A DNA stretch of 64,000 nucleotides, taken from positions 1 to 64,000 of the forward strand of contig NZ_CADIJP010000011.1 in the NCBI RefSeq assembly GCF_902859725.1, in the 5' to 3' direction. Made by a program: the position numbers and the translations under genes. Below are positions 1 to 9,107 of this stretch, in pieces; the stretch's first letter is position 1; each line of letters opens with the position of its first letter. The notes below the pieces were generated by a model. That model was not told the origin of the DNA and did no database searches. It was given only the letters and a program-made list of their open reading frames with translations. The DNA comes from Achromobacter mucicolens. Its GTDB lineage: Bacteria; Pseudomonadota; Gammaproteobacteria; Burkholderiales; Burkholderiaceae_B.

Positions 1-384
1 CCCGCGCCCCGGCTGCCCGTGCCGCATGCCGCGATAGCCGACGCGCCGTCCGCGCAAGGCGCGGGGCAGGCGGCCCAGGCGTCGCTGCGCGAGATCGCCG
101 CGCTGGCCGACCTGGGCAGGGTGCGCGACGCGATGGCGCAGTGCCAGGCGCATCTGGACATTCATGGCGCCAGCGCCGAGGCCCTGCATCTGCAGGGCTT
201 GCTGCTGGATGCGCAAGGTCAGTCGCGGCAGGCGCAGGCCGCCTACCGCAAGGCGCTCTACCTGGATCCGAACCACCGCGAGGCGTTGCTGCATCTGGCC
301 GCGCTGGTGGCGTCGGACGGGGATCAAGAGGGCGCCCGCCGCCTGCAGGCGCGCGCGGCGCGCGGGGAGGCGCGACGTGACTGA
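1..384 (+). CDS. wspC: WspC-type CheR methyltransferase, C-terminal TPR part (partial)
   Basis: The reading frame is open from the first base and ends at TGA 382-384, so only the C-terminal portion of the protein lies in the window. The visible part has two or three tetratricopeptide-like helices, with the typical pattern around ALHLQGLLLDAQG and AYRKALYLDPNHREALLHLA. In the Wsp system the CheR homologue WspC methylates the WspA receptor and carries a C-terminal TPR domain, which fits what is seen. The assignment relies on this TPR tail and on the gene order that follows (CheW, CheA-CheY, CheB, GGDEF response regulator). The catalytic methyltransferase domain lies upstream and cannot be checked. 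The stop overlaps the GTG start of the next gene. Confidence 0.8.
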   Translation, partial: PAPRLPVPHAAIADAPSAQGAGQAAQASLREIAALADLGRVRDAMAQCQAHLDIHGASAEALHLQGLLLDAQGQSRQAQAAYRKALYLDPNHREALLHLAALVASDGDQEGARRLQARAARGEARRD

Positions 385-1039
385 CGCAATGGCATCGCTT
401 TCTGGCGTGGACGACTGCTGGAACCGCATCGGCATCCGTGGCGACAAAAGCTGCGGGCAGCTGGCCGAACACGTGCATTGCCGCAACTGCCCGGTGTATG
501 CCGCGGCGGCCAAGCGCATCCTTGACCGTCTGCCGCCCGCCATGCAGGAAGACGAGGAAGCCGCGCCGCCGCAGCACGCGGCCAACCTGTCGTCGCTGCT
601 GGTGTTCAGGCTGCATCGTGAATGGATGGGCCTGCCGACGCGATCGCTGGACGAGGTTGCCGGCACGCGAGGCATCATCAGCCTGCCGCACCGGCGTGAT
701 CCCGCCGTGCTTGGCATGACCAACGTGCGCGGCACGCTGACCGTCTGCGTATCGCTGACGCGCCTGTTGGGACTGGACGCCGCGGCGCCGCAGGCCCGCG
801 AGCGGCCCGCCACCGCGCGCATGCTGATATTCGGCGGCGCGGGCCGTGCCGTGGTGCTGCCGGTGGACGAAGTGGAGGGCATGCACGAGGTGGACCTGGA
901 CGCGCTTGAGCCGCTGCCCTCGACGGTGCAGGGCGCCAGCCTGAAGTACTCGCGCGGCGTGGCGCGCTGCGGCGGCCGTGCGGTGGGCGTGCTGGATGAA
1001 ACCCTGCTGATGCAGGCATTGGAACGGAGCCTCGCGTGA
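377..1039 (+). CDS. wspD: WspD, CheW-like coupling protein
   Basis: A 220-residue CheW-domain protein, the second coupling protein of the Wsp complex that links the WspA receptor to the WspE kinase. I chose GTG 377 because a good ribosome site (ggggagg, 363-369) sits seven bases upstream and the start overlaps the wspC stop; ATG 389 is an alternative. The N-terminal part has a cysteine cluster (CWNRIG, CGQLAEHVHCRNCPVY), common in WspD-like proteins. The CheW fold follows from about residue 75, with the conserved GMTNVRGTLTVCVSL segment. It is translationally coupled to wspE: its TGA overlaps the GTG at 1036. Confidence 0.88.
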   Translation: MTDAMASLSGVDDCWNRIGIRGDKSCGQLAEHVHCRNCPVYAAAAKRILDRLPPAMQEDEEAAPPQHAANLSSLLVFRLHREWMGLPTRSLDEVAGTRGIISLPHRRDPAVLGMTNVRGTLTVCVSLTRLLGLDAAAPQARERPATARMLIFGGAGRAVVLPVDEVEGMHEVDLDALEPLPSTVQGASLKYSRGVARCGGRAVGVLDETLLMQALERSLA

Positions 1040-3351
1040 ATCCCGATCAGATGCGCGATGCCTCGCTGCTCGAACTGTTCCAGATGGAGACCCGCACCCA
1101 GGTGCAGGTGCTCAACGACGGGCTGCTCGCCCTGGAGAAAAATCCCACGTCCGCGCCGCAGCTTGAGGCCTGCATGCGTGCCGCCCACTCGCTCAAGGGC
1201 GCCGCGCGCATCGTGGACCTGCATCCGGCCGTGCGTATCGCGCACGCCATGGAAGATTGCCTTGTGGCCGCCCAGGAGGGCCGTCTGCGTCTGCAGGCCG
1301 GCGACATCGACGCCTTGCTGCTGGGCACGGACTTGCTGCAACGCGTGGCAACGCCCGGCGTGGAGCTGGATGCCGAGATCGGCGACCTGGTGGCGCGGCT
1401 GAGCAGCGCGCCCAATCTGCCTGCCACGCCGCCGGCCGCGGCGGCGCGTCCTTCCCGGCCGACCGGCCATCTGCCGCCGATACGCCTGACGGAAGATGCG
1501 CCCGTCCCGGCAGCCCCGGCGCCCTCGGACAAGCCCCAGGTGGTGGACGCGGCCCCCGCGGTCCCGCCCGCGCGTCGCAGTTCGGACCGCGGCGCGGGCG
1601 AGGGCGAGCGGGTACTGCGGGTCACGGCCGATACGCTGAACAAGCTGCTGGGCCTGTCCAGCGAAACGCTGGTCGAGTCGCAATGGGTCGGCCCATTCAG
1701 CGCCGCCATGCTGCGGCTGCGGCGGCTGCAGGCGGGCGCGGCGCACGCGCTGGACGGGGTGCGCGCCGTGCTGGCCGAACAGCAGCTCGATGCGCGCGGC
1801 CAGGCGGCGCTGGACGATGCCCACCGCATCCTCGAACAATGCCAGCGGGAACTGACGCTGCGCGCCAGTGAAGTCGACGAATTCGGCTGGCGCATGAACC
1901 ACCTGACGCGTCGGCTGTACGACACCGCGCTTGCGTGCCGCATGCGGCCCTTTGGCGACGGCGTGGGCGGCATGGCGCGGATGGTGCGCGACCTGGGCCG
2001 CTCGCTGGGAAAGCAGGTCCGCCTGGAGATCGAGGGCGAAGACACGCAGGTGGACCGGGACATCCTGGAAAAACTGGATGCGCCGCTCATGCACCTGTTG
2101 CGCAACGCCGTTGACCACGGCATCGAATCGCCCGCGCAGCGCGAACGGACGGGCAAGCCGGCCGAGGGCTTGATCACGCTGTCGGCGCGCCATTCGGCAG
2201 GCATGCTGCTGGTCGAACTGGCCGACGACGGCTCCGGCATATCGCTGGATCACCTGCGCGAGGAAGTGGTCGAACGCAAGCTGACCAATGCCGAGACCGC
2301 CGCACGCCTGAGCGAAGCCGAACTGCTGGAATTCCTGTTCCTCTCTGGCTTCAGCACGCGCGACGAGGTGACTGAAATCTCCGGGCGCGGCGTGGGGCTG
2401 GACGTGGTGCAGACGATGGTGCGCCAGCTGCGCGGCGCAGTGCGGGTCCACCAGCAGCAGGGCCGGGGCACGCGTTTCGTGCTGGAGATGCCGCTGTCGC
2501 TGTCGGTGGTGCGCAGCCTGCTGGTCGAGGTGCAGAACGAGATCTACGCATTTCCGCTTGCCTACGTCAGCCACGCGTTGCAGGTGGACGCCACCGACAT
2601 CGAGCAGCTGGAAGGCCAGCAGCACTTCCGCTTCCAGGGGAGGCAGATCGGCCTGGTGTCGGCGCGGCAGATCCTGCGCGCCGGCGAGGCCGCCCCGGCC
2701 GCCGATACCTTGTCCGTGGTGGTGGTGGGCGATCACGACCGCCTCTACGGCATCGCCGTCGACCGGTACGTGGGCGAGCGCACGCTGGTCGTGCAGCCGC
2801 TGGACCCCCGGCTGGGCAAGGTGCAGGACGTCATGGCCGGCTCGCTGATGGATGACGGCACGCCGCTCCTGATCCTGGACGTCGAGGACATGCTGGTGTC
2901 CGTCCAGAAGCTCATCGAGGGCGGGCGCCTGTCGCGGGTCGACAGCGGGGCGGGCGCGGCGGCCGCGCGCCGCCGCAAGCGCGTGCTGGTGGTGGACGAT
3001 TCATTGACGGTTCGCGAGCTTGAGCGCAAGCTGCTGCTGAACCGCGGGTTCGATGTGGCGGTCGCCGTGGACGGCATGGACGGCTGGAACATGTTGCGCA
3101 ACGAGGACTTCGACCTCATCGTGACGGATGTCGACATGCCGCGGATGGACGGCATCGAACTGGTGTCGCGCATCAAGGCCGACCCAAGGCTTCAATCGCT
3201 GCCCGTCATGGTGGTGTCGTACAAGGACCGGGAAGAGGACCGGCAGCGCGGGCTGGACGCCGGCGCCGACTATTATCTGGCCAAGGGCAGCTTTCACGAT
3301 GATGCGCTGCTCGACGCCGTGGAAGACCTCATCGGGAAGGCTCGGACGTGA
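1036..3351 (+). CDS. wspE: WspE, hybrid CheA histidine kinase/response regulator
   Basis: A 771-residue cytoplasmic hybrid kinase. The domains in order are: HPt with phosphorylatable His51 in AHSLKGAA; a dimerisation region; a CheA-type ATPase with an N-box near residue 355 (LLRNAVDHGIE) and G-boxes DDGSGIS and SGRGVGLDVV; a CheW-like docking domain; and a C-terminal receiver starting near residue 645 with acidic pocket VVDDS and the likely phospho-acceptor Asp698 in VTDVDMPRMDG. In Pseudomonas Wsp, WspE passes phosphate to WspF and WspR in response to surface contact. The start overlaps wspD by four bases and the stop overlaps wspF by four, so it sits inside a coupled operon. The Pro/Ala-rich linker around residues 130-190 is ordinary for this family. 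Confidence 0.93.
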   Translation: MNPDQMRDASLLELFQMETRTQVQVLNDGLLALEKNPTSAPQLEACMRAAHSLKGAARIVDLHPAVRIAHAMEDCLVAAQEGRLRLQAGDIDALLLGTDLLQRVATPGVELDAEIGDLVARLSSAPNLPATPPAAAARPSRPTGHLPPIRLTEDAPVPAAPAPSDKPQVVDAAPAVPPARRSSDRGAGEGERVLRVTADTLNKLLGLSSETLVESQWVGPFSAAMLRLRRLQAGAAHALDGVRAVLAEQQLDARGQAALDDAHRILEQCQRELTLRASEVDEFGWRMNHLTRRLYDTALACRMRPFGDGVGGMARMVRDLGRSLGKQVRLEIEGEDTQVDRDILEKLDAPLMHLLRNAVDHGIESPAQRERTGKPAEGLITLSARHSAGMLLVELADDGSGISLDHLREEVVERKLTNAETAARLSEAELLEFLFLSGFSTRDEVTEISGRGVGLDVVQTMVRQLRGAVRVHQQQGRGTRFVLEMPLSLSVVRSLLVEVQNEIYAFPLAYVSHALQVDATDIEQLEGQQHFRFQGRQIGLVSARQILRAGEAAPAADTLSVVVVGDHDRLYGIAVDRYVGERTLVVQPLDPRLGKVQDVMAGSLMDDGTPLLILDVEDMLVSVQKLIEGGRLSRVDSGAGAAAARRRKRVLVVDDSLTVRELERKLLLNRGFDVAVAVDGMDGWNMLRNEDFDLIVTDVDMPRMDGIELVSRIKADPRLQSLPVMVVSYKDREEDRQRGLDAGADYYLAKGSFHDDALLDAVEDLIGKART

Positions 3352-4358
3352 GAATCGGGATCGTCAACGATATGCCGCTCGCCGTCGAAGTCCTGCGGCG
3401 CGTCATCGCGCTGGAACCGGGGCTGGAGATTGCCTGGACGGCGTCCGACGGCCTGGAGGCCGTGCAGCAATGCGCGCGCGACCGTCCCGATGTCGTGCTG
3501 ATGGACCTCATCATGCCCGTCATGGACGGCGTCGAGGCCACGCGCCGCATCATGGCGGAAACGCCGTGCGCCATCGTCGTGGTGACCTCCGACGTGGCGG
3601 GCCACACATCGCGCGTCTTCGATGCCATGGGGCACGGCGCACTGGATGCCGTGGACACGCCCATGGTGGGCGCGACGGACATGCGCACGGCGGCGGCGCC
3701 GTTGTTGCGCAAGATTCGCAACATCGGCTGGCTGATCGGCCGCTACGGCAACCGGCCGGCGCTCAGCCCGGTCAGTAAGCCCGCCGCGTCCGCCGGCGCC
3801 CGGCGCCTCCTTGCCATCGGCGCCTCGGCAGGCGGCCCGGCGACGCTGGCGCAGCTGCTGCGCGATCTTCCCCTGGATTTTCCGGCCGGCATCGTGCTGG
3901 TGCAGCATGTGGACGCCTCGTTCGCGGCCGGCATGGCCGACTGGCTCAATGACCAGGTGCCGCTGCCGGTAAGGCTGGCGCGCGAAGGCGAATCGCCGCT
4001 GCCCGGCCAGGTGCTGCTCGCGGGCACGGATGATCATCTGGCGCTCTGCGAGGATGGTACCCTGCGGTACACCGACTGCCCCCGCGAAAGCCTGTATCGG
4101 CCTTCGATCGATGTTTTCTTCCATAGCGTGGCGCAGCACTGGCGCGGCATTGCGGTCGGCGTGCTGCTGACCGGCATGGGCCAGGACGGGGCGCGCGGCC
4201 TGAAGGCGCTGCGCGAACGCGGATGCCTCACCATCGCGCAGGACCAGGCCACCAGCGCGGTCTATGGCATGCCGAAAGCGGCTGCCGCCATTAAGGCCGC
4301 GGTCGAGATTCGGCCGCTCGATCAAATTGCGTCTCGCGTCATCCGGGCGTTTGCCTGA
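3348..4358 (+). CDS. wspF: WspF, CheB-type protein-glutamate methylesterase
   Basis: A 336-residue CheB homologue. It has an N-terminal receiver with likely phospho-acceptor Asp53 ([11 protein letters not shown]) and a C-terminal methylesterase domain carrying the catalytic triad Ser160 (GASAGG), His187 (VQHVD) and Asp280 (GMGQDG). It should remove methyl groups from the WspA receptor and so reset the pathway. Loss of wspF in Pseudomonas locks WspR on and gives wrinkly, c-di-GMP-rich colonies. All catalytic residues are intact here, so the adaptation arm should work. The GTG start at 3348 overlaps the wspE stop. Confidence 0.92.
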   Translation: MRIGIVNDMPLAVEVLRRVIALEPGLEIAWTASDGLEAVQQCARDRPDVVLMDLIMPVMDGVEATRRIMAETPCAIVVVTSDVAGHTSRVFDAMGHGALDAVDTPMVGATDMRTAAAPLLRKIRNIGWLIGRYGNRPALSPVSKPAASAGARRLLAIGASAGGPATLAQLLRDLPLDFPAGIVLVQHVDASFAAGMADWLNDQVPLPVRLAREGESPLPGQVLLAGTDDHLALCEDGTLRYTDCPRESLYRPSIDVFFHSVAQHWRGIAVGVLLTGMGQDGARGLKALRERGCLTIAQDQATSAVYGMPKAAAAIKAAVEIRPLDQIASRVIRAFA

Positions 4359-4392
4359 GGCGCGGCACAACGTAGGACATCAAGGACCCACT

Positions 4393-5406
4393 ATGCTGCC
4401 ATCCCCTGAAGACACGGTTTCCGCGGATCTCAATTCGCACGGGGCAATGGTGTTGCTCGTCGATGACCAGGTCATGGTGGGAGAAGCCATCCGGCGCGCG
4501 CTGGTGCCCGAAGCCAACATCGATTTCCACTATTGCTCGGATCCCTACAAGGCGCTGAGCGTGGCGATCCAGACGCGGCCCACGGTCATCCTGCAGGATC
4601 TTGTGCTGCCGGGCGTGGACGGCCTGTCACTGGTGCGCGAATATCGCGGCCATCCCGTGACGCGCGACATCCCGATCATCGTCCTGTCCACCAAGGAAGA
4701 TCCCGCCATCAAGAGCGCGGCCTTTGCGGCGGGGGCCAACGACTACCTGGTGAAACTGCCGGATTCGATCGAGCTGATTGCGCGCATCCGCTATCACTCG
4801 CGTTCCTACATGGCGCTGGTCCAGCGCGACGAAGCCTATCAGGCGTTGCGCCAAAGCCAGCAGCAACTGCTGGAAAGCAACATGGAACTGCGCCGGCTCA
4901 CCAATTCGGACGGCCTGACCGGGCTGGGCAACCGGCGCTATTTCGATGAGTACCTGAATGCCGAGTGGCAGCGCGCGGGCCGGGACAGCCGAGAGATCAG
5001 CATGCTGATGATCGACGTGGATCACTTCAAGTCCTACAACGACACCTACGGCCACATTGCGGGGGATGAGGCCCTCAAGCGCGTCGCCAACACCATCTTC
5101 GCCAGTTGCGACCGGTCCACCGACCTGGCTGCGCGTTTTGGCGGCGAGGAATTTGCGCTGGTGCTGCCGGGCACGCCCGGCGGCAGCGCGCGCCTGGCAG
5201 CCGAAAAACTGCGCCGCGCGGTGGAAGCCATGCAGATTCCCCAGCGCGACGCGGGCTTCGGGCCGTGGCTGACGGTGAGCATCGGCCTGGCGACCACCGT
5301 GCCGCTGGATGGGCAACCGTGCACGGAGCTGATCCAGGCGGCCGACCGGGGCCTGTATGAAGCAAAGCGGCAGGGCCGCAACCGGGTGGTGCCGGGACAG
5401 CTTTAA
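4393..5406 (+). CDS. wspR: WspR, diguanylate cyclase response regulator
   Basis: A 337-residue response regulator that makes c-di-GMP. The receiver domain (residues about 18-140) has Asp69 in [12 protein letters not shown] coiled linker (about 150-175) leads to a GGDEF domain with active-site GGEEF at 250-254 and an inhibitory RxxD I-site at 241-244, five residues before it. The enzyme is therefore predicted to be active and product-inhibited. ATG 4393 is preceded by aagga (4382-4386) and matches the usual WspR N-terminus; the same frame is open further upstream, but that would overlap wspF. It is the last gene of the operon. A long-loop GC hairpin follows at 5414-5451. Confidence 0.93.
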   Translation: MLPSPEDTVSADLNSHGAMVLLVDDQVMVGEAIRRALVPEANIDFHYCSDPYKALSVAIQTRPTVILQDLVLPGVDGLSLVREYRGHPVTRDIPIIVLSTKEDPAIKSAAFAAGANDYLVKLPDSIELIARIRYHSRSYMALVQRDEAYQALRQSQQQLLESNMELRRLTNSDGLTGLGNRRYFDEYLNAEWQRAGRDSREISMLMIDVDHFKSYNDTYGHIAGDEALKRVANTIFASCDRSTDLAARFGGEEFALVLPGTPGGSARLAAEKLRRAVEAMQIPQRDAGFGPWLTVSIGLATTVPLDGQPCTELIQAADRGLYEAKRQGRNRVVPGQL

Positions 5407-5413
5407 GGCGTCT

Positions 5414-5451
5414 GGCCGCCGCCATGCGTCTTGGCGGGTGTGACGGCGGCC
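5414..5451. terminator. Possible bidirectional hairpin between convergent genes
   Basis: Complementary arms ggccgccg (5414-5421) and cggcggcc (5444-5451) are separated by 22 bases and lie between the convergent wspR and flavin reductase genes. There is no clear T-run, so this is only a candidate terminator. Confidence 0.35.
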
Positions 5452-5458
5452 GATGCCG

Positions 5459-6529
5459 CTACGCGTCCGCATGCCCCAATCGCTGCGACAGCTCCCGCGC
5501 GGCGGCAAGCAATTCTGTCGGGACTTCGCCGTCCCAATCCTCGGACAGCCGCTCTGCCTCGCAGGTCGTGGAGATCGCCATCACCATGTTGCCTTGCGCG
5601 TCGTACACCGGCGCACTGAACGCGTTGACCGTGACATGGTGACGGGGCGAGGCCGCGGTGCCCACGGCGCGCGCCAAGCCATGGTGCCGCGCCTCGGCCA
5701 CGCGCTGCGCGAACTGCCCGTTGTCCGGCTGACCGCTGCGCGAGCGCGCCTGCAGTTCCTCATCGGCAAGCGACTGCGTCTGCTCGGGCGGCATGAACGC
5801 GGCGAAGGCGACGCCGGTGGCCGACTGCGTCAGGCTCACGACGACGCCCGCCTGCAGGAACGGGCTGACGGGATGGGCGGACGGCTCCCAGCCGATGATG
5901 GTGGCGCCCTGGTTGCCCCACACCGCGATGCCCACGGTGCGTTGCCCGATGCGCTCGCTGATCGCCGGCAACGCAGCCAGCGCGATGCGCTGGGCCTTCA
6001 GGCTGCCCAGGCCTGCCGCGCCGGTCTGGCTGCCGACCTCGCCAAGATCGTGCGCGAAGGTCCGCAGGTATCGGCCGTCGCCAAAGGCGAGCGAATGGCG
6101 CCCGCTTCGAAAGATCTTTTCCACCTGACCGAGGTACACGACGTGATCGCCGCCAGGGTAGGCGGCCACCTTCACGCATTCCAGATGGGCCGCGCAGTCG
6201 TCGATGATGGGCACGCCGCCCAGGCCGGCCTTGACCGGCACCTCGCGAAACTTGTCGGCGCCCGACTTCGCAAATTGGTTTGACACGTGCACCTGGTGAT
6301 CGCCAAGGATGTTGACGACGAAGCGGGGACAGTCGCGAAACGCCGGGTAACTGCTGGACGTGGTGGACTGGCTCCACAGGATCAGCGGCGGATCCAGCGA
6401 AACCGAGCTGAACGAGTTGGCGGTGACGCCGTAAGGTTTGCCTGCGTCATCGCAGGTCGTGATCACGGTAACGCCGGTGGGAAACGCGCCGAGCGCGCGG
6501 CGGAATTCCTTGCTGTCGAAGGGTGTCAT
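5459..6529 (-). CDS. Flavin reductase fused to an IclR-like effector-binding domain
   Basis: A 356-residue protein beginning at ATG 6529 (MTPFDSKEFRRALGAFPTGV). Residues about 1-165 form a flavin reductase-like FMN-binding domain of the HpaC/NtaB type, with the family pattern FPTGVTVIT, GVTANSFSSVSLDPPLILW and FVVNIL. Residues about 195-350 resemble the C-terminal ligand-binding domain of IclR regulators (AISERIGQRTVGIAVWG through VNAFSAPVYDAQGNMVMAIS). No helix-turn-helix is present, so the second domain probably senses a small molecule and does not bind DNA. The reductase would supply reduced FMN to a monooxygenase, and the LLM monooxygenase at 7732 is the obvious candidate partner. An upstream in-frame start at 6604 exists but adds only a low-quality extension. 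Confidence 0.8.
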   Translation of the reverse strand: MTPFDSKEFRRALGAFPTGVTVITTCDDAGKPYGVTANSFSSVSLDPPLILWSQSTTSSSYPAFRDCPRFVVNILGDHQVHVSNQFAKSGADKFREVPVKAGLGGVPIIDDCAAHLECVKVAAYPGGDHVVYLGQVEKIFRSGRHSLAFGDGRYLRTFAHDLGEVGSQTGAAGLGSLKAQRIALAALPAISERIGQRTVGIAVWGNQGATIIGWEPSAHPVSPFLQAGVVVSLTQSATGVAFAAFMPPEQTQSLADEELQARSRSGQPDNGQFAQRVAEARHHGLARAVGTAASPRHHVTVNAFSAPVYDAQGNMVMAISTTCEAERLSEDWDGEVPTELLAAARELSQRLGHADA

Positions 6530-6690
6530 GCTCGCATCCTGTTTCGTGGGCGCCAGGCCCGCGGCAATGGCTTTGAACAGGCGCCGCCGCTTACCGCCTG
6601 GCATGGCGCCAAGTCTAGGAGCGGCGGCGATTCGCCCACAAATTGTGTTCCGGTATGCGTCTATTACGTACCGTTATAAATGCGCGGGCT

Positions 6691-7626
6691 TCAGACCGGC
6701 TCCGCGAGCTGTTCGCGAAAGTGTTTGCGCAGGTAGTCGCGGAAAGCCTGTGCGGCGGCGGACAGTTCGGCCCGGCGCGACAGGATGCAACCCCAGTGGC
6801 GGGTGGCGTCCAGATCCTTGATTTCGATTAGCACGCGCGATGACTGCGCATTGCGCTGCACCATCGTGCGCGGCAGGAACGTGACGCAGTTGCCAGCGTC
6901 GATCATGCCCAGCAGCGTCGGCAGCGTCGACGCGGTGGTGTGCTCGAACGTCAATCCCTGCTTGGCGAATTCCTCTGTCAGGTGCTTGCGCAGCGACAGG
7001 TAGCGGTCCAGGAACATGATCCGGTACGGCGCGATCATCGACAGCGTGACGCTGGCATGGGCGGCGAGCGGATGGCCGGCGGGCACGACGAGCAGGACCT
7101 TTTCCTCGGCCAGCGACTGGAATTGCAGGCCGCGCTGCTTGGTGTCCAGCGCCGCCACCGCGAAATCCGCCGCGTCCTGCGTGATGGCCTGGACCACCTG
7201 CGCATAAGGCAGATCGCGCAGCACGACCTGGATGTCCGGGTAGCGCTGCTGGTAATCGTGGATGAGACGTGGCAGCACCGTCGCCGCCAGCATCGGCGTG
7301 CAGGCGACCACGATGCGGTTGCGGCCGGTCTCGGCGCTTTTCTGAAACTGTCGCATGACGTCGCGCAGGCCCGCGAGCGCGGCCTCGGCCGCGTCTCGCA
7401 GGCGCAGGCCTTCTGGCGTGGGGGTGACCTGGCGCGTGGTCCGTTGCAGCAGCTTGATGCGCAGCTTGTCCTCAAGGCGCTTGACGCGGTTGGTGACGGC
7501 GGGCTGGGACAGATGCAGCTTGCGGGCGGCCTCGCTGAAGCTGCCTTCCCGCACGACCCATAGAAAGGTTTCCAGCTCGGAAAGTTCGAGCCGCGTGAGG
7601 GCGGAGGGGTCGGTCGATTGATTCAT
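6691..7626 (-). CDS. LysR family transcriptional regulator
   Basis: A 311-residue LysR-type regulator. The N-terminal winged helix (ELETFLWVVREGSFSEAARKL, then LSQPAVTNRVKRLE) is followed by a linker helix and a periplasmic-binding-like effector domain. It is divergent from the LLM monooxygenase gene, with 105 bases between the starts, and stands upstream of the flavin reductase on the same strand. It is therefore placed to control both halves of a two-component monooxygenase. The effector is unknown. The same frame stays open far upstream antisense to the monooxygenase, but the LysR domain clearly begins at ATG 7626. Confidence 0.88.
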   Translation of the reverse strand: MNQSTDPSALTRLELSELETFLWVVREGSFSEAARKLHLSQPAVTNRVKRLEDKLRIKLLQRTTRQVTPTPEGLRLRDAAEAALAGLRDVMRQFQKSAETGRNRIVVACTPMLAATVLPRLIHDYQQRYPDIQVVLRDLPYAQVVQAITQDAADFAVAALDTKQRGLQFQSLAEEKVLLVVPAGHPLAAHASVTLSMIAPYRIMFLDRYLSLRKHLTEEFAKQGLTFEHTTASTLPTLLGMIDAGNCVTFLPRTMVQRNAQSSRVLIEIKDLDATRHWGCILSRRAELSAAAQAFRDYLRKHFREQLAEPV

Positions 7627-7731
7627 GGTCGTTATAGATGTATCACGCCGCGGAAATTGTGCATATCCGAGTCGACACCAATACTGACGCCACTTCGTTC
7701 TCTTCAGACCCCACCGGAAACCGGAAAAGCA
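7627..7731. promoter_or_regulatory. Divergent promoter region LysR / LLM monooxygenase
   Basis: A 105-base intergenic region between divergent starts. It begins with cgttatagatg (7630-7640), which recurs with one mismatch as cgttataaatg (6672-6682) upstream of the flavin reductase gene. A shared regulator site is plausible but unproven. Confidence 0.45.
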
Positions 7732-9096
7732 ATGAGCACAAACGCCCGTCAAATGGCCCTGGTGGCCTTCCTGCAAGCCCAGAATTGTTCCAACTACGTC
7801 GGCTCGTGGAGAAATCCGTCGAGCATGACCGACTATCTGACGCCGGAGTACTACCAGCGAATTGCCCGCACGCTGGAAGACGGCCGTTTCGACATGGCGT
7901 TCTTCGATGACCGCCTGGCGATGCCGGACATCTACAACGGCAATCACCACGAAACTGTGCGTCACGGCGTGCGTGCCGTGAAGCTTGAACCCACGGCGGT
8001 GCTGATGGCGATGGCGATGGCCACGCGCCATCTTGGGCTGGGCGCCACGTACTCCACGACCTACTACGAACCGTTCCATGTGGCGCGCCTGTTTGCGACC
8101 CTGGACCTGATGACGAAGGGCCGCGTGGCCTGGAACGTGGTCACGTCGATGAACGATTCCGAGGCCGCCAACTTTGGACACACCGAGCATCTGGAGCACG
8201 ACCTGCGTTATGACCGCGCCGATGAATTCATGGAAGTGGTGATGGGCCACTGGGATACCTGGGAGGACGACATCATCGTCGCCGACAAGGCTGAAGGATT
8301 TTTTGCCGATCCGGACAAGGTGCGCCGGCTGGATCACGCAGGACGCTTCTTTCGTTCGCGCGGTCCGCTGACCGTGCCACGTTCGCCGCAGGGCAATCCG
8401 GTGATCCTGCAGGCTGGCCAGAGCGGGCGCGGGCTGGCCTTTGCGGCGCGCTGGGCGGAAGTGGTGTTTGCCAAGTACCCCACTTTGGAGGGCGGCATCA
8501 AGCAATACCAGGCGCTCAAGGAAGGCGTGGCCAAGGCGGGCCGCGATCCCGATGATCTGAAAGTGGCGGCCGAGGTCAAGATCATCGCCGCCGAGACCGA
8601 GAGCCTGGCCAAGGAAAAGCGCGAAATGATCGCCGGCCTGTCGCGGCCGATCGACGGCCTGACGATGATTGGCGAGACGGCCAACATCGATTTCTCCGGC
8701 CGGCCCTATGACCAGCCTTTTACGGACGAGGAGCTGGCCGCGATGTCCTGGCAAAGCCTGCGCGACAAGGTGGTGCAGGTGAGCGGCAAGAAGAACCCGT
8801 CCGTCCGCGATTTTGTCGAGGCTTCGGGCCGCGGCACGCTGAATGACGGCCCCGTGTTCTGCGGGACTGGCGAGCAGGTGGCCGACATGATGGAGGAGTG
8901 GTTCAGCAAGGGGTGCGACGGGTTCGTGCTGTCGGCCACTGCCGTGCCGGGCACTTACGAGGAGATCGTGCGCCTGGTCATTCCGCATCTGCAAAAACGC
9001 GGCCTGGTGCGCAAAGAGTACGGCGGGGGCACGCTGCGCGGCAACTTGGGATTGCGCCGGCCGCGCGCCGGGGACTGGAAGGCCGGCAGCCGCTGA
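7732..9096 (+). CDS. LLM-class flavin-dependent monooxygenase (NtaA/SnaA/DszA-like)
   Basis: A 454-residue bacterial luciferase-like monooxygenase of the NtaA/SnaA/DszA subgroup. The signature parts are MALVAFLQAQNCSNYVGSWR near the N-terminus, DGRFDMAFFDDRLAMPD, the TTYYEPFHVARLFATLDLMTKGR block and NVVTSMNDSEAANFG. Enzymes of this group use FMNH2 made by a separate reductase to oxygenate chelators, sulfones or similar xenobiotics. The reductase at 5459-6529 would fit. ATG 7732 gives the standard N-terminus. The gene is probably the first of an operon with the AtuA-like gene 11 bases downstream. The substrate cannot be inferred. Confidence 0.85.
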   Translation: MSTNARQMALVAFLQAQNCSNYVGSWRNPSSMTDYLTPEYYQRIARTLEDGRFDMAFFDDRLAMPDIYNGNHHETVRHGVRAVKLEPTAVLMAMAMATRHLGLGATYSTTYYEPFHVARLFATLDLMTKGRVAWNVVTSMNDSEAANFGHTEHLEHDLRYDRADEFMEVVMGHWDTWEDDIIVADKAEGFFADPDKVRRLDHAGRFFRSRGPLTVPRSPQGNPVILQAGQSGRGLAFAARWAEVVFAKYPTLEGGIKQYQALKEGVAKAGRDPDDLKVAAEVKIIAAETESLAKEKREMIAGLSRPIDGLTMIGETANIDFSGRPYDQPFTDEELAAMSWQSLRDKVVQVSGKKNPSVRDFVEASGRGTLNDGPVFCGTGEQVADMMEEWFSKGCDGFVLSATAVPGTYEEIVRLVIPHLQKRGLVRKEYGGGTLRGNLGLRRPRAGDWKAGSR

Positions 9097-9107
9097 GGAC
9101 CACCGAC

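Noticed and set aside
4264-4392. Upstream extension of WspR
   Set aside because: It would overlap wspF and lacks a ribosome site, while ATG 4393 has aagga and the normal N-terminus.
6691-8994. A 767-residue minus-strand frame suggesting a giant LysR protein
   Set aside because: The part beyond 7626 is antisense to the LLM monooxygenase and has no domain. The LysR protein starts at its HTH.
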